The notes below the pieces were generated by a model, which was not told where the DNA came from, ran no database searches, and saw only the letters and a program-made list of their open reading frames with translations. Below, piece by piece: positions 13,783 through 25,365 of a stretch of DNA of 64,000 nt. The DNA lies in NCBI RefSeq assembly GCF_047496725.1, contig NC_132982.1, forward strand, positions 8,387,001 to 8,451,000, written 5' to 3'. Origin of the DNA: Anoplolepis gracilipes. Its lineage: Eukaryota; Arthropoda; Insecta; Hymenoptera; Formicidae. The first letter of the stretch is position 1, and each line of letters starts with the position of its first letter. The translations under genes and the position numbers were made by a program.

Positions 13783-13842
13783 CCAATGACTCTAAAATTA
13801 TATGCACGAATAAAAAAAGTGCTTATAATTGGAGTCATTTGG
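13783..13842. repeat. Imperfect 60-nt hairpin
   Basis: The left arm (ccaatgactct, then aaaattatatgcac) pairs with the right arm (gtgcttataatt, then ggagtcatttgg) around a short A-rich loop, with small bulges. Size and bulged stem resemble a pre-miRNA, but I do not recognise a known miRNA in it. Confidence 0.45.
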
Positions 13843-15696
13843 TATAAAAAATCGATATAATAATTCTAATCTACTAAAAGAAGGAACTACGAGGATTTTC
13901 CTCGTAAAATAAATTATTTATTTTCATGCACGGATTATATCGATCTACCAGTCCTCGTAGCCCGGGTTAACGACCTTGTTTTCCACTACGGCAACTCATG
14001 AGCAAAAATAGATATCGCGAATTGCCATCGACGCGCCTCGTCTTTTTCCAGACTGTGTGCATATTAAGGAAAAGAATATTTAAATTTTAGCATAAATATA
14101 TGTATATAATTTTAAATCGTATTGGGTGTACAAAAAAATTGTCTTACGCTTATTTTTTTATAATGAAGCGATTTGCGAAACTCGTAAAGTATAAATTGCA
14201 TCTTAATAAAGTAACTTGACACGATAATAGATTCTGACAAAGCGATATTCGGGTATAAAATATTACTAACTTAGCTCTTTTATAAGTGAATGTGAAATAC
14301 ATGTCAAATTTATAAATTAGTTATCAAAATATAATAAAGGAAAAGTGATATAAACTCTTTTATCTCTGATTTTTTATAGATGTTGACTTAAAAAAAAAAT
14401 GTATCTCGTATGTTTCTCGATAGCGTAACTCTAAATGAACGAAAATATGCAAACTCACAGTTTCAGACACGTGGAAACTTCAGCTTTGACTCAGGCAGAA
14501 GCAATTGAAACGTTTCCTGCGGATGTTTCGCTTCCTCGAACAATTCGTCTCCAGTTCCAAATGCAGACCTGATGGTCGCTGAAAGCTACGCAGAAATTCC
14601 ACACGTATATATTAGAAATCACCGACACTTGTCTCTCTCGAATAAAATAAAGTTAGTATTTAATAGAATCACAAACACATTCTATTTAAACTGTTAATTT
14701 TTTATGACAATATTTTATATGTCATGTTTATATTATGTGAATCTATTGTAATAAATAAATAGAACATTTAAAGCTAACATTATTTCTTTAAAGATAATTA
14801 TTCATGTAAATGATAAATACATTAAAATCTTTATATAGAAATATTTTGTACGATATTTTTTTATATATTTCTGAAGATGTTTGATGAAATTTATTGAATA
14901 TTACATTGTATGTTTCAATGTTACATTCTTTATATAATAATGTATTTATAAAAACTTATAAACCGTATCTTTATAGCAGAAATAATTGGTGTATTTATAT
15001 AGATTAACAAATATCAAAGTACATATAAGAATATTGCAGCTCTTGGTATTTATATTTATTACAGTTATGAATATTTAAAGGTTGAATAAAGAACATTGTA
15101 TGTATATATACTTGAAAACACTAATATGGAGATCTGAATAATTTAAAAATCATCCATACGAATTAAAAAATTACTTTTATTTACTTCTATTATATTCATT
15201 GAGAATATTTTGTGTATTTTCTGAAAAACAAAGAGAACATTAAAAATTCTTCTCTCGTATAATATTTAGATTCATAAAGTAAGATATTCAACTGTTTTTT
15301 ATCTCGACGTAAATTAATTTAAATCTAATTTCCATAACTTTAATATTAATTTCCTCGAGTTCTTCAGAAAGTGCGTTACATCACAAAGTGCTTTTTCTAC
15401 GAAATGGAAGATTGTAATTTTTCGATTCCTATCTCGTGCTTAAATGGCATGAATATCCGCAACCGGTGAATTCTTTTCGCTACGAAAACACGTTATGGCG
15501 GGTCAGTTATCGCGCTATTAAATGGCAGCGTTCGTATACTGAGATCATGCGTTTAAAAATACATACGCCAAGTTTTGCGAGTAGGTACATCCGGCTTCGC
15601 GGTGGGCGAGTGTATATTTCTTTTTACTCGTTCATCGTTATTTCGCGCTCATTATTATTTTTTGCGTTTCGCCATTGCATCGATATTCAATGAGGT

Positions 15697-15700
<4 letters not shown>

Positions 15701-15735
<35 letters not shown>
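15701..15735. repeat. (GA)n microsatellite
   Basis: GA tract next to a moderately GC-rich block (15,735-15,960) that contains no recognisable gene. Confidence 0.9.
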
Positions 15736-15737
<2 letters not shown>

Positions 15738-17583
15738 GCGTTGGTCAATAAAAGAAAAGCACACGTCGTAGTTGCCGCCACCTCCGCCGTCCGATTCACA
15801 GAACGTAACGGTAGGTTAGGTCGACGGAAACGTCTGAATGGACTTACGCGAGTAGAAATACTACTATCTTACCTAGAGCGTGTGTGCGCGCGCGCGGAGC
15901 TGCGTGAGACGCGTCGTAGACCAATAATTTCTCGGTACATTACGTTTCCTCATGACGATGAATGAGACACGACCATGTGTCCGGGACATAAGCGATTGGT
16001 AATAAATTATAAAACCAGTTGTAGAGCTTCCGCCGACCTTGTCTCCTCTTGCGTGCTATCACTACGATAAATAACATCGACGTGAGAACTCTCAAGAGCA
16101 TTTGTAAAGAATTTTTATGTTAATCGGTATCGTTTGAACTCGCAATTATTAGATTTTATATGGTAGTGAAAAAATAAATTTTGCAACGATAGACGATAAC
16201 GAGCGTCAACGATTATTATCATATAGAGTAAGATTAAATATAGCTAGAGTAAGATTAAATATTCACGAATTTATTACGAAAAGACGAGAGTCGCGTCAAA
16301 TTATTATTAAAAGTCAAAATTAGAAGAAGCTAAATACGGAACATCTCTCTCCAAATAAACATATCGAACGTATTTAACGAAAAAAGGTAACAATTGCTAA
16401 AGCCAATTTTTCCAAAATTTCAATTTACTGAGAAGAGAAACGTCAGTTACGTAGCTTCAAACAATATTTGATCAGTTACGAAATTGAAATATATGGTAAT
16501 ATTATACCGTAAAAGCTTCATATTCGTGTGAGCTGCGTTCCGCAAAATTGAAATACGCAAATATGGAAATTGCAAATATTGTGAGACAAATACATAAAAA
16601 GATAAATAGAATAAAGAAAAAATATAAATAAAGAAGAGGAAATAAAAAAAAGAATCTTTATTTTTTACATTTCTCTCATTAATACCAAAATATCATTAAT
16701 ATCAAAATAAAAATTGCATTTTGAAGATTACTTGAAATTAAAGCGTCGAAGATATTTGTTAGTTCGTTATTTCAAAATAAATAATTTCGAAGCATGCAAA
16801 TAAGAAAAATTATTACAAATGTTGAGCCACACGAATATATATGACATACGCAAATAAATAAAATATGCGCGAATTTTCCAAGCTTTTACTGTATTTTACA
16901 ACACGATCCACGCATTTAATTTATCCCCAAATCATGTGTATTTCGTGCGATTGATTACTTCTTGTAGTTATGGTATCTCATTGTTTGTAAATCGACAAAA
17001 TTATGTTTTATTTCTCATCATATATATATTTATTTTTATTTTTTATTATATATATTATAGATAGATAATGACTGCCTACGTAATATTTCTTGTAATGTAT
17101 TGAACGAGCGTAGGACTGTGAGCAAAAAATGTCTACGCTAAGAACGTCGTACAAAATACTCGTGGAATTGTGATTGAGTAACGTTCACGAGTTTCACATC
17201 TTCCGACTTGCATCGCGAAATAATGGCCATGCCAGTTAAGTATGCGCGCACCTGTTAAGGTCATCGGCAGGTATCGCTTACGTCAACCCGCCGCGCCATA
17301 CGTATATTATCGTATCTGTCGTAACTGACACGAAGCCTGCCTCCGCTTGTAACACGCGCCTCTTCGTGTAACACGACTTGCCTTCCGTTATGCGTAAGTT
17401 TATCTCGCGATTAAAGGCGCGGAATTGACGCGCGATTTTTTATGACGTAAACGAAAGCAGCGTGGGCCGTCGTATTTTTGCATTCTTGCTATTTATATAT
17501 AAATTATCCTTATTACGTCATTTTATATACGTCTCTTATTATCTTCATTTCAGGAAGTTGCATCTTTTTCTGTTTACGAGATT

Positions 17584-17587
<4 letters not shown>

Positions 17588-17622
<35 letters not shown>
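17588..17622. repeat. (TA)n microsatellite
   Basis: Pure alternating TA tract of about 35 bp. Confidence 0.95.
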
Positions 17623-17624
<2 letters not shown>

Positions 17625-20616
17625 AATTTGATGATAATCTGTTTTTAAACAATGGGTAAATGAGATTATTCAGGTAGCATTCGAATAAGCACGAACGATG
17701 GAAATGGCTCAATCGTTTTAGACCACTGACTTGCAAATTACACGTTTTAATGCGATTGTTTGTCGAGTAGACAGAAAAATTTATTATTATATTACTATGG
17801 CTTGAACAGAAAAGTTCCATTTTGGGTCTTGATGAGTTGGGTCTGACCGCAAAATAGAACCCTCCGAGTTAATTCTGGAAAATAAATCCAGAGGATATCT
17901 TTAGGAAATAATCACTTGTTTAAATATAAACTATTAGTTTTATGATATTAATCATTTTCTCTTTCCTCTAAATTTGTAATTACCAAGTAATTACATGCGG
18001 ATTATTGTAAAATATATCTAAATATAAATTATTTTTTGCCTTAAAAATATATTTTACTGGGTTATATTTATAATATTTCATTTTTTTATTAAAAAACTCA
18101 TTTACTTTACGTAACACGTTTCCTTTTGCGTAATAAAACAATATTGGTGTTTAATTACATTTGAAGAGTCTACGTTTGCCGTTCTACGATGATAATGAGG
18201 GAAAGCGGCAGCTTCGAGAAAATGAACAATTGGCTCGATTTGAACGTGCGAATGTTTGATTACAACATCTCGAACACAGAATCAGGTTATGCGCGTTTCC
18301 ATTTTAGAAGTCAATAGAATATTTATTTTCAATTTCATATTGATACTTCATTGATTAATATAACGCTGCTTTCGCGAACATTAGAGAGCGTTTTAAAATA
18401 CACGACTGGGATGAAAATACATTTCTTTCAAAAACTATAATATGATAAGTTATAATTTACAAAATAAAAAAAAATTTACATTTTTCGGAAAATCAAGAAA
18501 TTGTTTGACACTTTCAATGACAAAAAGATTTTTTGCGAGAAGTACAGATTATTGTAATTAATTGTGATTAAATAAAGTTTCATTTTTAGATGTGCCCTTC
18601 ATTGTAAAAAAAGATAGTTTATAAATACCTGTTGACCTATTAGCGACTTCGAAATGTCATTTAAAACGGAAACGATTCCAGCGCACTACCGTTTAAATTA
18701 TCCCGAGAATTTCGATCTTACGGATCGCTCGCGGTCGTTTGCTTTCTTTGAAAATCCTTTACGAGGAAAATGACATTTTTGTGGGCACTGCAAAAATTGG
18801 TATTGGTTTGCACGAAATATATACATGTTTCGTTTAGTTTATCTGTTGCAATTGCGTAATAGGTGATCTCTCCATTCGTGCTCGCGACGCCCACGTTAGA
18901 AAACACCAGGATTTGTATCAACGTGCAAACGGAATGCTATTCCCGAACCCAATACTGAATGACAAGTACATAGATAACGAATGACAGTACTTTATTTTTG
19001 GAAAGGTCACGATTGAGGTATGATGCGATGATAGGTCACTATACCGTGCCATAGCGGACGTACACGTCACAAGTGTATTCGCGAGGGCGTATTATTCATA
19101 TAGTATGAAAGAAAATACATCGCTTCCTGTCGAACCCTAAATTTCCCAAGAAAAATATTTTTAGTGATAAGATGAAATAATAGCAGATTATGTGTAAATG
19201 ATTCATGATAAAGAAGAATAAAAGAGAAAGAGAAAGTGCCAAGCACTGGTATTATATAATTTTTATATAAGTTTATTTCGTTAATTAGTAACGTAAAGGC
19301 TCTATAATGTTATAATCTTTCAATATGTTTTCAAAAACAGTTTTTTTCGTTTCTTTATGATTAAAAAAATTAATTAAAACAAAAATATTAGCACTAAAGC
19401 ACTCTCCTAATATAATTTATATTATGAGGCTAATACGCGTAGGTGTTTCCTATGACGTAACCGCGATATTTAATAAAATTCTAGTGTTTCAGTTTGTTTC
19501 AATGAAAATTTGTAATTTAAAAATTAGTCGTACAAAAGAGCTGAATTTTATCATTTATATCGATACGATTTTCCTCTATGGTCCTTATCCCATTGAATGC
19601 ATTATTAATTACGTACAAAAATTCAATCCATATCACACGTGAATCATAAAATTATACCACTCGAATAACATAATTTTCCGGAATCATCTTTGGAGTCCCC
19701 ATCGTGTCCCTATGAATTTTGCATACTACTCTCCAATTGTATTCGTTACTAATTCATCGTACAAGACCTTTCTCCATGTACTAATGGAGCCGAGATTCGC
19801 CCACGCATCCGGTCTTTTCCGTTAATTTTTAATTACGAGTTCCGTAACAAACCGCTTCGATGTAGGCTACGTAGAGAGTGTGAGTGAGTCGTAGAATGTA
19901 GCGTAAAGCGAAGGACAATAATCGTCTCATAATTAACCGTGCGTTGCTCTATTATTTCCATCTAAGATTCCTATGCTGCGCTCCCACGCATTCCATTGTG
20001 ACGCATCAAACGTTACTATGAACATTGTTATGAGAGATCTAAATGTACGCGAGTGCCTGTATAATAACCATATAGTTTGTGTATAATGTAAGCATTTCCA
20101 GTTATTTGACTTTTCCATAGCTAAAGTTGTATCTAGATACACATTATATATACATATACATATGTATAATTTATAGATATATGTATATGTATATTTTCGA
20201 AGATTCTGCTATATATCATATACGAATTGGAAATTAATTTTACAAGATTAAAATTAAAAGATAAAACGTACGTTAAAAGTAGCACATTATATAGCTATAA
20301 AAAAACTAATATATTTTTATATCTTCCATATATACGCCTATTTCTGATAAAGCGTAAAATTTCAATAACTGTAATAAAAAAGAAAGCAAAAACGACTGAC
20401 AGAGTCGTCGGTATTTTCAAGCAATTAAAATTTGACATGTAATTTTGTAAGTACGATCAGTTGGCTTTGATTTTTTCCAGTGATAGAAATATTATGAATT
20501 GTGTTATCGGACAGAGATTGGAGATTTTTTACAATTTTTTCGGTGAAAATCGATATTACAAAAAGTATACAAATTTCTCTCCTGGACATTTCGTTATACA
20601 TATATCTTTCATAAAG

Positions 20617-20643
20617 AAAAAAAAAAAAAAAAAAAAAAAAAAA
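20617..20643. repeat. Poly(A) tract
   Basis: About 27 consecutive A. No coding remnant upstream that would mark a retroposon. Confidence 0.9.
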
Positions 20644-20789
20644 TACTTTGGCAATCATGCGAGTCGATTAGGTCAGAAATTGATATTAAAACAAATCACT
20701 AGATTCGGGAAAAGGGTTTTCCGAATTACGGACGACCGACGAGGCAGCCCTTCTCGTCTACTTTAACGTTAAAGCCTTCGCGACTCTGA

Positions 20790-21027
20790 GCATTATTGAC
20801 GTTAGGGCGAACACGGGGGAGGGAGGGGGGGCGCGTGCGCACGGCAGGACGAGCGGTGCCGGGTGCTCACCTTATCCGGCACCCACGCGGATCGAATCCA
20901 ATTCGTCGGCACGCGTCGGATATACCCGCGGAAGGTCACAAACGCCCGCGGCCCTTTTCCGACCTTTCCCTCTACCCCTGCCTTCCTTCACGCCCTGTTT
21001 CAACCCTCGCTTTCTCTCTTTTTCCCT

Positions 21028-21080
<53 letters not shown>

Positions 21081-21336
21081 CCGTTTTCCTCTACCCTCGA
21101 CAATGCGCCTTCCAGCCTTCATTCCTCCCCTTCCTTGCGTCCACGTTACCTCTCTTTCACCCTCGTGATCCCTCCTCTTTTCCCCCACTCTCCCCTGCGA
21201 GAGGGTAGCGCGATAACGCGGCGACCGCCGCGCGATCGAACGCGAAAATCTTCAACGACAGCCGCCCAAATGAATGGAATGCCGACCCACGCCTGGCACG
21301 GCCGTCTGATAGGCTGTCCTCCCCTCTTGCCAGGGC

Positions 21337-21368
<32 letters not shown>

Positions 21369-21520
21369 GAAGAGAGAGAGGGGAAGAGCGAATGGATGAG
21401 TGAGTGAGAATCAGTGAGCGGGCTGAGCGAGCCGAGCCGAGCGCGATGAACGGAGGACAGGCGCTTCGCGTAAACGGCAAGGGCCAAGGCCGTATCATCC
21501 GATGGCACGTCCTCCCTTGT
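20790..21520. promoter_or_regulatory. CpG-rich island upstream of Mkp3
   Basis: GC-rich block with many CpG and two purine/pyrimidine microsatellites, (CT)n at 21,032-21,077 and (GA)n at about 21,339-21,382. Its composition matches the Mkp3 promoter region 2-3 kb further on. It may be a distal promoter or first exon of Mkp3, or of an unseen transcript. The long open frames here are low-complexity by-products of GC content. Confidence 0.4.
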
Positions 21521-22950
21521 GTGTGCTTTATATTAAGCCCTTAGAGCTCTTAGAGTTGCGTATACGTGACTATACACTAGAGATGCGTCTGACGAACGGA
21601 GCGACGTTTCTTTTGTTGAAGATTGTGAAAATTTCGCTTCCATTAAAAACTTAATTATTTACATCGAAATTCTCTGCGCAGGAATTTTAATTTTGTTAAT
21701 TATAACTCCAAAGTCGAAAGTCTATCAAAATCCATGTAAAATTAGTCTGTAATATACTACAATAAACTAGAATTTTGAATTTTTTTTCTCTCAATTATCT
21801 AATTGCAACGTGTCTGCATATAATTTTGTTACAAATTAATTATTTCAGTTTTCAATAAGAGAAACATCACACGCATGTATCAAATGTGTTTATTATTACC
21901 TGTTAATACTGTTACGTTATTCCGTGATAATGGACAATAAAATGAATAATTATAGGGTTTGATATTGATATTTTGTAATTTATGACATTACTTTACGTTC
22001 ATCTGTCAAAGATAATGTATTTCTGGATTATATATTATAATGTATTGTAATATATTATAATTGCAATATATATTTCAATTAACAATTCAATATACTGCAG
22101 CGCATGGATTAATGGTCCATTTATACTATCGAAATTCTTAGTGAATCGATATTATAAATATTACTAGTATCAAAAAGTTTTTTTCTATACTTAATACTTG
22201 AAACTTTTTCTTGAATTATTTCGTGCTTTATATATGTATCTTTTTCAGTTAATAAATAGATAATAAATAAGATATTCTTTATTTTAAATTTCGCAATTTA
22301 AACGGAAATGTTTTTACTTTATTTTATTCCGTGCCCTTATTCTTATATGTTAATTATCATGACATGAAATCGTTAAACAACGTAAAATTTTACGCAACGT
22401 TTATATTAAATTTAAATATTTAAATATATAAATATATAAATTTAAATATATAAACTTACATTAAAAGCAAGTGTATACATTCTTCTATGCAAGAGAGCCA
22501 GGATTGATTCCGTGAGGTCATTGTTTTGTCATACAAATGGGAAATCGTTACCGAGTATATAGTACTACGTGCGCTGCATGAGCTTTAGGCGTACTACGCG
22601 AGAACGTCGATACCATTACACAACCGTGTAGCGTGTAGCACGCGATATCGCGACTTATCGATCGGAGACCGACAAGAAAAGATGCCGTGATAAAAATTAC
22701 TATTAATTGCAGTATCTTGACGATATATCTAAATAGATTGGAGATAACATTATTAGAGATACAATATTATTACCATCAATATTATTACCATTATTACGAT
22801 CAATCTAATATATGATTCGACTTGAATAAAGAATTAATAAGGAAGAACTAGTTATACGTATACACTTATATGGTAAATAGATAGACAGGAGAAAAGTAGC
22901 GATATTGATTCTATCCCGAGCTAGAGAAAGAGAAAGAGGAGAAAGAGAGT
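21521..22950. other. AT-rich spacer between two GC-rich islands
   Basis: No gene or recognisable element seen. It would be intronic if the upstream island is an alternative Mkp3 promoter, and intergenic otherwise. Confidence 0.5.
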
Positions 22951-23290
22951 GTGTGTGTGTGTGTGTGTCGAATCGAGAGGGATGCAATCTAGCATCGACG
23001 TGGGGGGTGACGGGACTTGTCGTAGTCGGCCCTGTCGACGAGTAGCACGTGCACGCGAGTGTGCGTGCATGTCGCAACGAGGGCTCTTTCCTTCTCGCGC
23101 GCGGCTCGCGATTATACGCGCCCACGCACGCGTGAGAGAGCGCGCGTGAACGTGCGGTGCCCCGTCACCGTCCCCCCCACCGCCGCCGCGAGGCCACTCC
23201 GAGCCGCTTCAACGACGGCTCAGTCAGCACCGACCCCCGACACATCCACTACCCACGCCTCGTTAATGAAAACATCTTTTGTCAATGAAC

Positions 23291-23335
23291 TGACGTCAGC
23301 CCGCGCGGCGATTGGCCGGCACGGGCTCACGTGAC
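23291..23335 (+). promoter_or_regulatory. CRE / CCAAT / E-box cluster
   Basis: Within 45 bp: palindromic TGACGTCA (23,291-23,298, CREB/ATF type), ATTGG (23,311-23,315, inverted CCAAT) and TCACGTGAC (23,327-23,335, bHLH-zip E-box). Three intact consensus sites this close inside a CpG island are a strong proximal-promoter signature. Confidence 0.6.
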
Positions 23336-23512
23336 CGCCGACGAATCGTACCGTGTCTCCCGCCCTTGGCGCGACGCGCCGAGCGCCCGTTCTGCTCCAT
23401 TCTCGACTGACTCTCGACGGACAGACGCTCGAGATAAGGTGTGGCCTGTGACGGGCGAGCGAGAGCGACTAAACTAGAGCGGAATTGCGAAAACGAATAG
23501 ATAAAGACAGAC

Positions 23513-23560
<48 letters not shown>

Positions 23561-24129
23561 GAAAGAAAGAGGCAAGTCTTTGTCACATACTTGTGAAGTC
23601 GCCATTTCTTCTTCTTCGAGCCGAGGAAATCTGCCGATGGGAATCTTGGAACTTTGAAGCGTTGGAGGAGTTTGTGAGGTGAGAGAAACACACAAACGGA
23701 GAGTGGGAAGGGAAACGGACGTCTCGCGCTCGAACGGAGGTACGACTTGCCGTTCGGACGGGTACGGAAACCGTTGATCGCGGAGCGCGGTCCATGGTCC
23801 ATCCGTGTACGCGGTCGTTCGAGTTACGCTCTGAAGGCGGGAGCGAGCGCGAGCGCGCTCGACAAGCAACGAGCGACAAGCTCGAGTTGTGTGCGCGCGC
23901 GAATCAACGAGCGACAAGGATGGAACTACTCTTGTTGACGCGACGTGACGGCAGAGCTCGCTCGCGCGAGCGTCAAGCGCGGGGCTCGAGCGCGAGATAG
24001 AGCGAATCGGACATGCATTTCCTGAACGGCGAGCGTAAACATTCCGCAACAGCCGTGCCGTTAATTGGACGCGTCGTCTTGATTCACAAAGGGATCGATA
24101 ACCGGGACGAGCTGGCGGCGATAACGGCA

Positions 24130-24135
<6 letters not shown>

Positions 24136-24172
<37 letters not shown>

Positions 24173-24187
24173 CGACGACGACGACGC

Positions 24188-24219
<32 letters not shown>
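24136..24219. repeat. (GAC)n trinucleotide repeat
   Basis: About 28 GAC units, interrupted twice by GCC, in the Mkp3 5' region. It is open in several frames (poly-Thr on +, poly-Val/Arg/Ser on -), which produces misleading long ORFs. Confidence 0.95.
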
Positions 24220-24220
<1 letters not shown>

Positions 24221-24968
24221 CAGCGGCGGTAGCAGCAGCGACGGTAGTGGTGGTGGCAATAGCTTTGAGAGAGTAGGAGGAAGAAGAGAAGGAGAAGGAG
24301 AAAGAGAAGGAGTAGGAGGCGGAGTAGACCCACACACATATACACGGCGTAGTGTCGCAGGAAATGATGGCAACGCGTGAGAACTCGTCGGGTCGCGCCG
24401 TCGACGGGTGAACGTCGCGCGATCGTTCTCCGGATGAGGCCATCGGGAAACGCCACTCAATTCAAAGTGCCATTTCGTCATATCCAGTAAAGTATTAATC
24501 GTAGTAGACGCTCGTAACATAGACGCGTGTACGCGTACCCACTACGGGTCACACAGGCGCGCGCGCGTTTTGATGTACATACACCCGACTCGGTCGTGGA
24601 GGACGCGCGACGAGGCTGACGACTTCCTCGAGCCCGATGGTGGACAGACGCAGTTTCGGTCGTGTAATTGTGGAATCGATGTGTCGGGACCTGCAAGTTT
24701 CTCGGATGACGACGAGCGAGGATCGTCGTTGGAGCAATCGTCGTAGCAGAACGATGACGCCCTGACAATACCGTCGTGTATTGTTTCTCACGGAGGTGCA
24801 GTGTCCAGAAATGACAGAACTTCAATGCTGTAGAGGCTCAAGAATATCTTTGTGAGACAAACAATTCTTAGTGATTAAAGGAGAGTCATTGAATTTGAAA
24901 GCTTGCTCTTTGCAGAGTAAAATAACACTGTCTGTTTGAGAGAATAAAAGGCTACAGGAGAATACAAG

Positions 24969-25365
24969 ATGCCAGGTAGCGGTGGTGCGATGGAAGAGGA
25001 TCTTCTGGATCCAGAATGGCTGTTCAAAGAGCTCAGATCGCAGAATGGTCCCAACAAGCTTCTTATTCTAGACTGCAGAGCACACTCTGATTTTTCTGAT
25101 GCTCATATAAGAGGCTCAGTACCTCTGGCCATACCCAGCATCATGTTGAGAAGATTGGCTGCTGGTAAAGTGGACCTCTTGGCCACGATAAGGTGCTTAG
25201 ATCTGAGAAACAGAGTGGAGGTATTTCTGTGTGGAGATGAAAGCAATAGAGGAACATTTGTATTAATCGGTGACTCTACAGATCCTGCAGGTCATCAAGG
25301 TGAAACGATACAAGTTTTGAGCCGGAGACTTAAAAGCAGTGGTGGCAATGTTGCTATCTTAATTG
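24969..25365 (+). CDS. Mkp3: Mkp3 coding exon 1
   Basis: Residues 1-132 plus one base. Carries the start and most of the rhodanese-like domain, including the ERK-docking MLRRL. The donor is G|GTGAGA. Confidence 0.95.

Larger units (their letters stand above)
940..20790. other. Long intergenic region without recognisable genes
   Basis: Apart from the ABCG 3' end and the duplicated segment, I see no coding region here that matches a known family or shows an exon-like pattern; open frames are short and of AT-rich composition. It contains GA/TA microsatellites, several hairpins (8881-8985, 9341-9413, 13783-13842), and short GC-richer blocks at about 8640-9000, 10670-11000, 12680-13080 and 17090-17480. 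The blocks may be regulatory or remnants of mobile elements. Confidence 0.6.
22980..24800 (+). promoter_or_regulatory. Mkp3: Mkp3 CpG-rich promoter and 5' untranslated region
   Basis: Strongly GC- and CpG-rich compared with the surrounding DNA, ending about 170 bp before the Mkp3 start codon. It contains a CRE, a CCAAT box and an E-box between 23,291 and 23,335, GA-rich tracts (23,510-23,560) and a GAC trinucleotide tract (24,136-24,219). A T/C-rich acceptor ending at 24,915 (ttgctctttgcag) suggests that at least one noncoding 5' exon is spliced to the coding exon. The start site itself cannot be placed from sequence alone. Confidence 0.6.

Noticed and set aside
20796..21407. 203-codon open frame in the upstream CpG island
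   Set aside because: Composition is driven by the CT and GA microsatellites (Leu/Ser and Arg/Glu runs); no domain or splice support.
23474..24520. 348-codon open frame on the minus strand
   Set aside because: It is antisense to the Mkp3 5' region and made largely of poly-Ser, poly-Pro and Leu/Ser runs from the GAC, GA and GGA-type repeats. High GC removes stop codons; no domain is visible.
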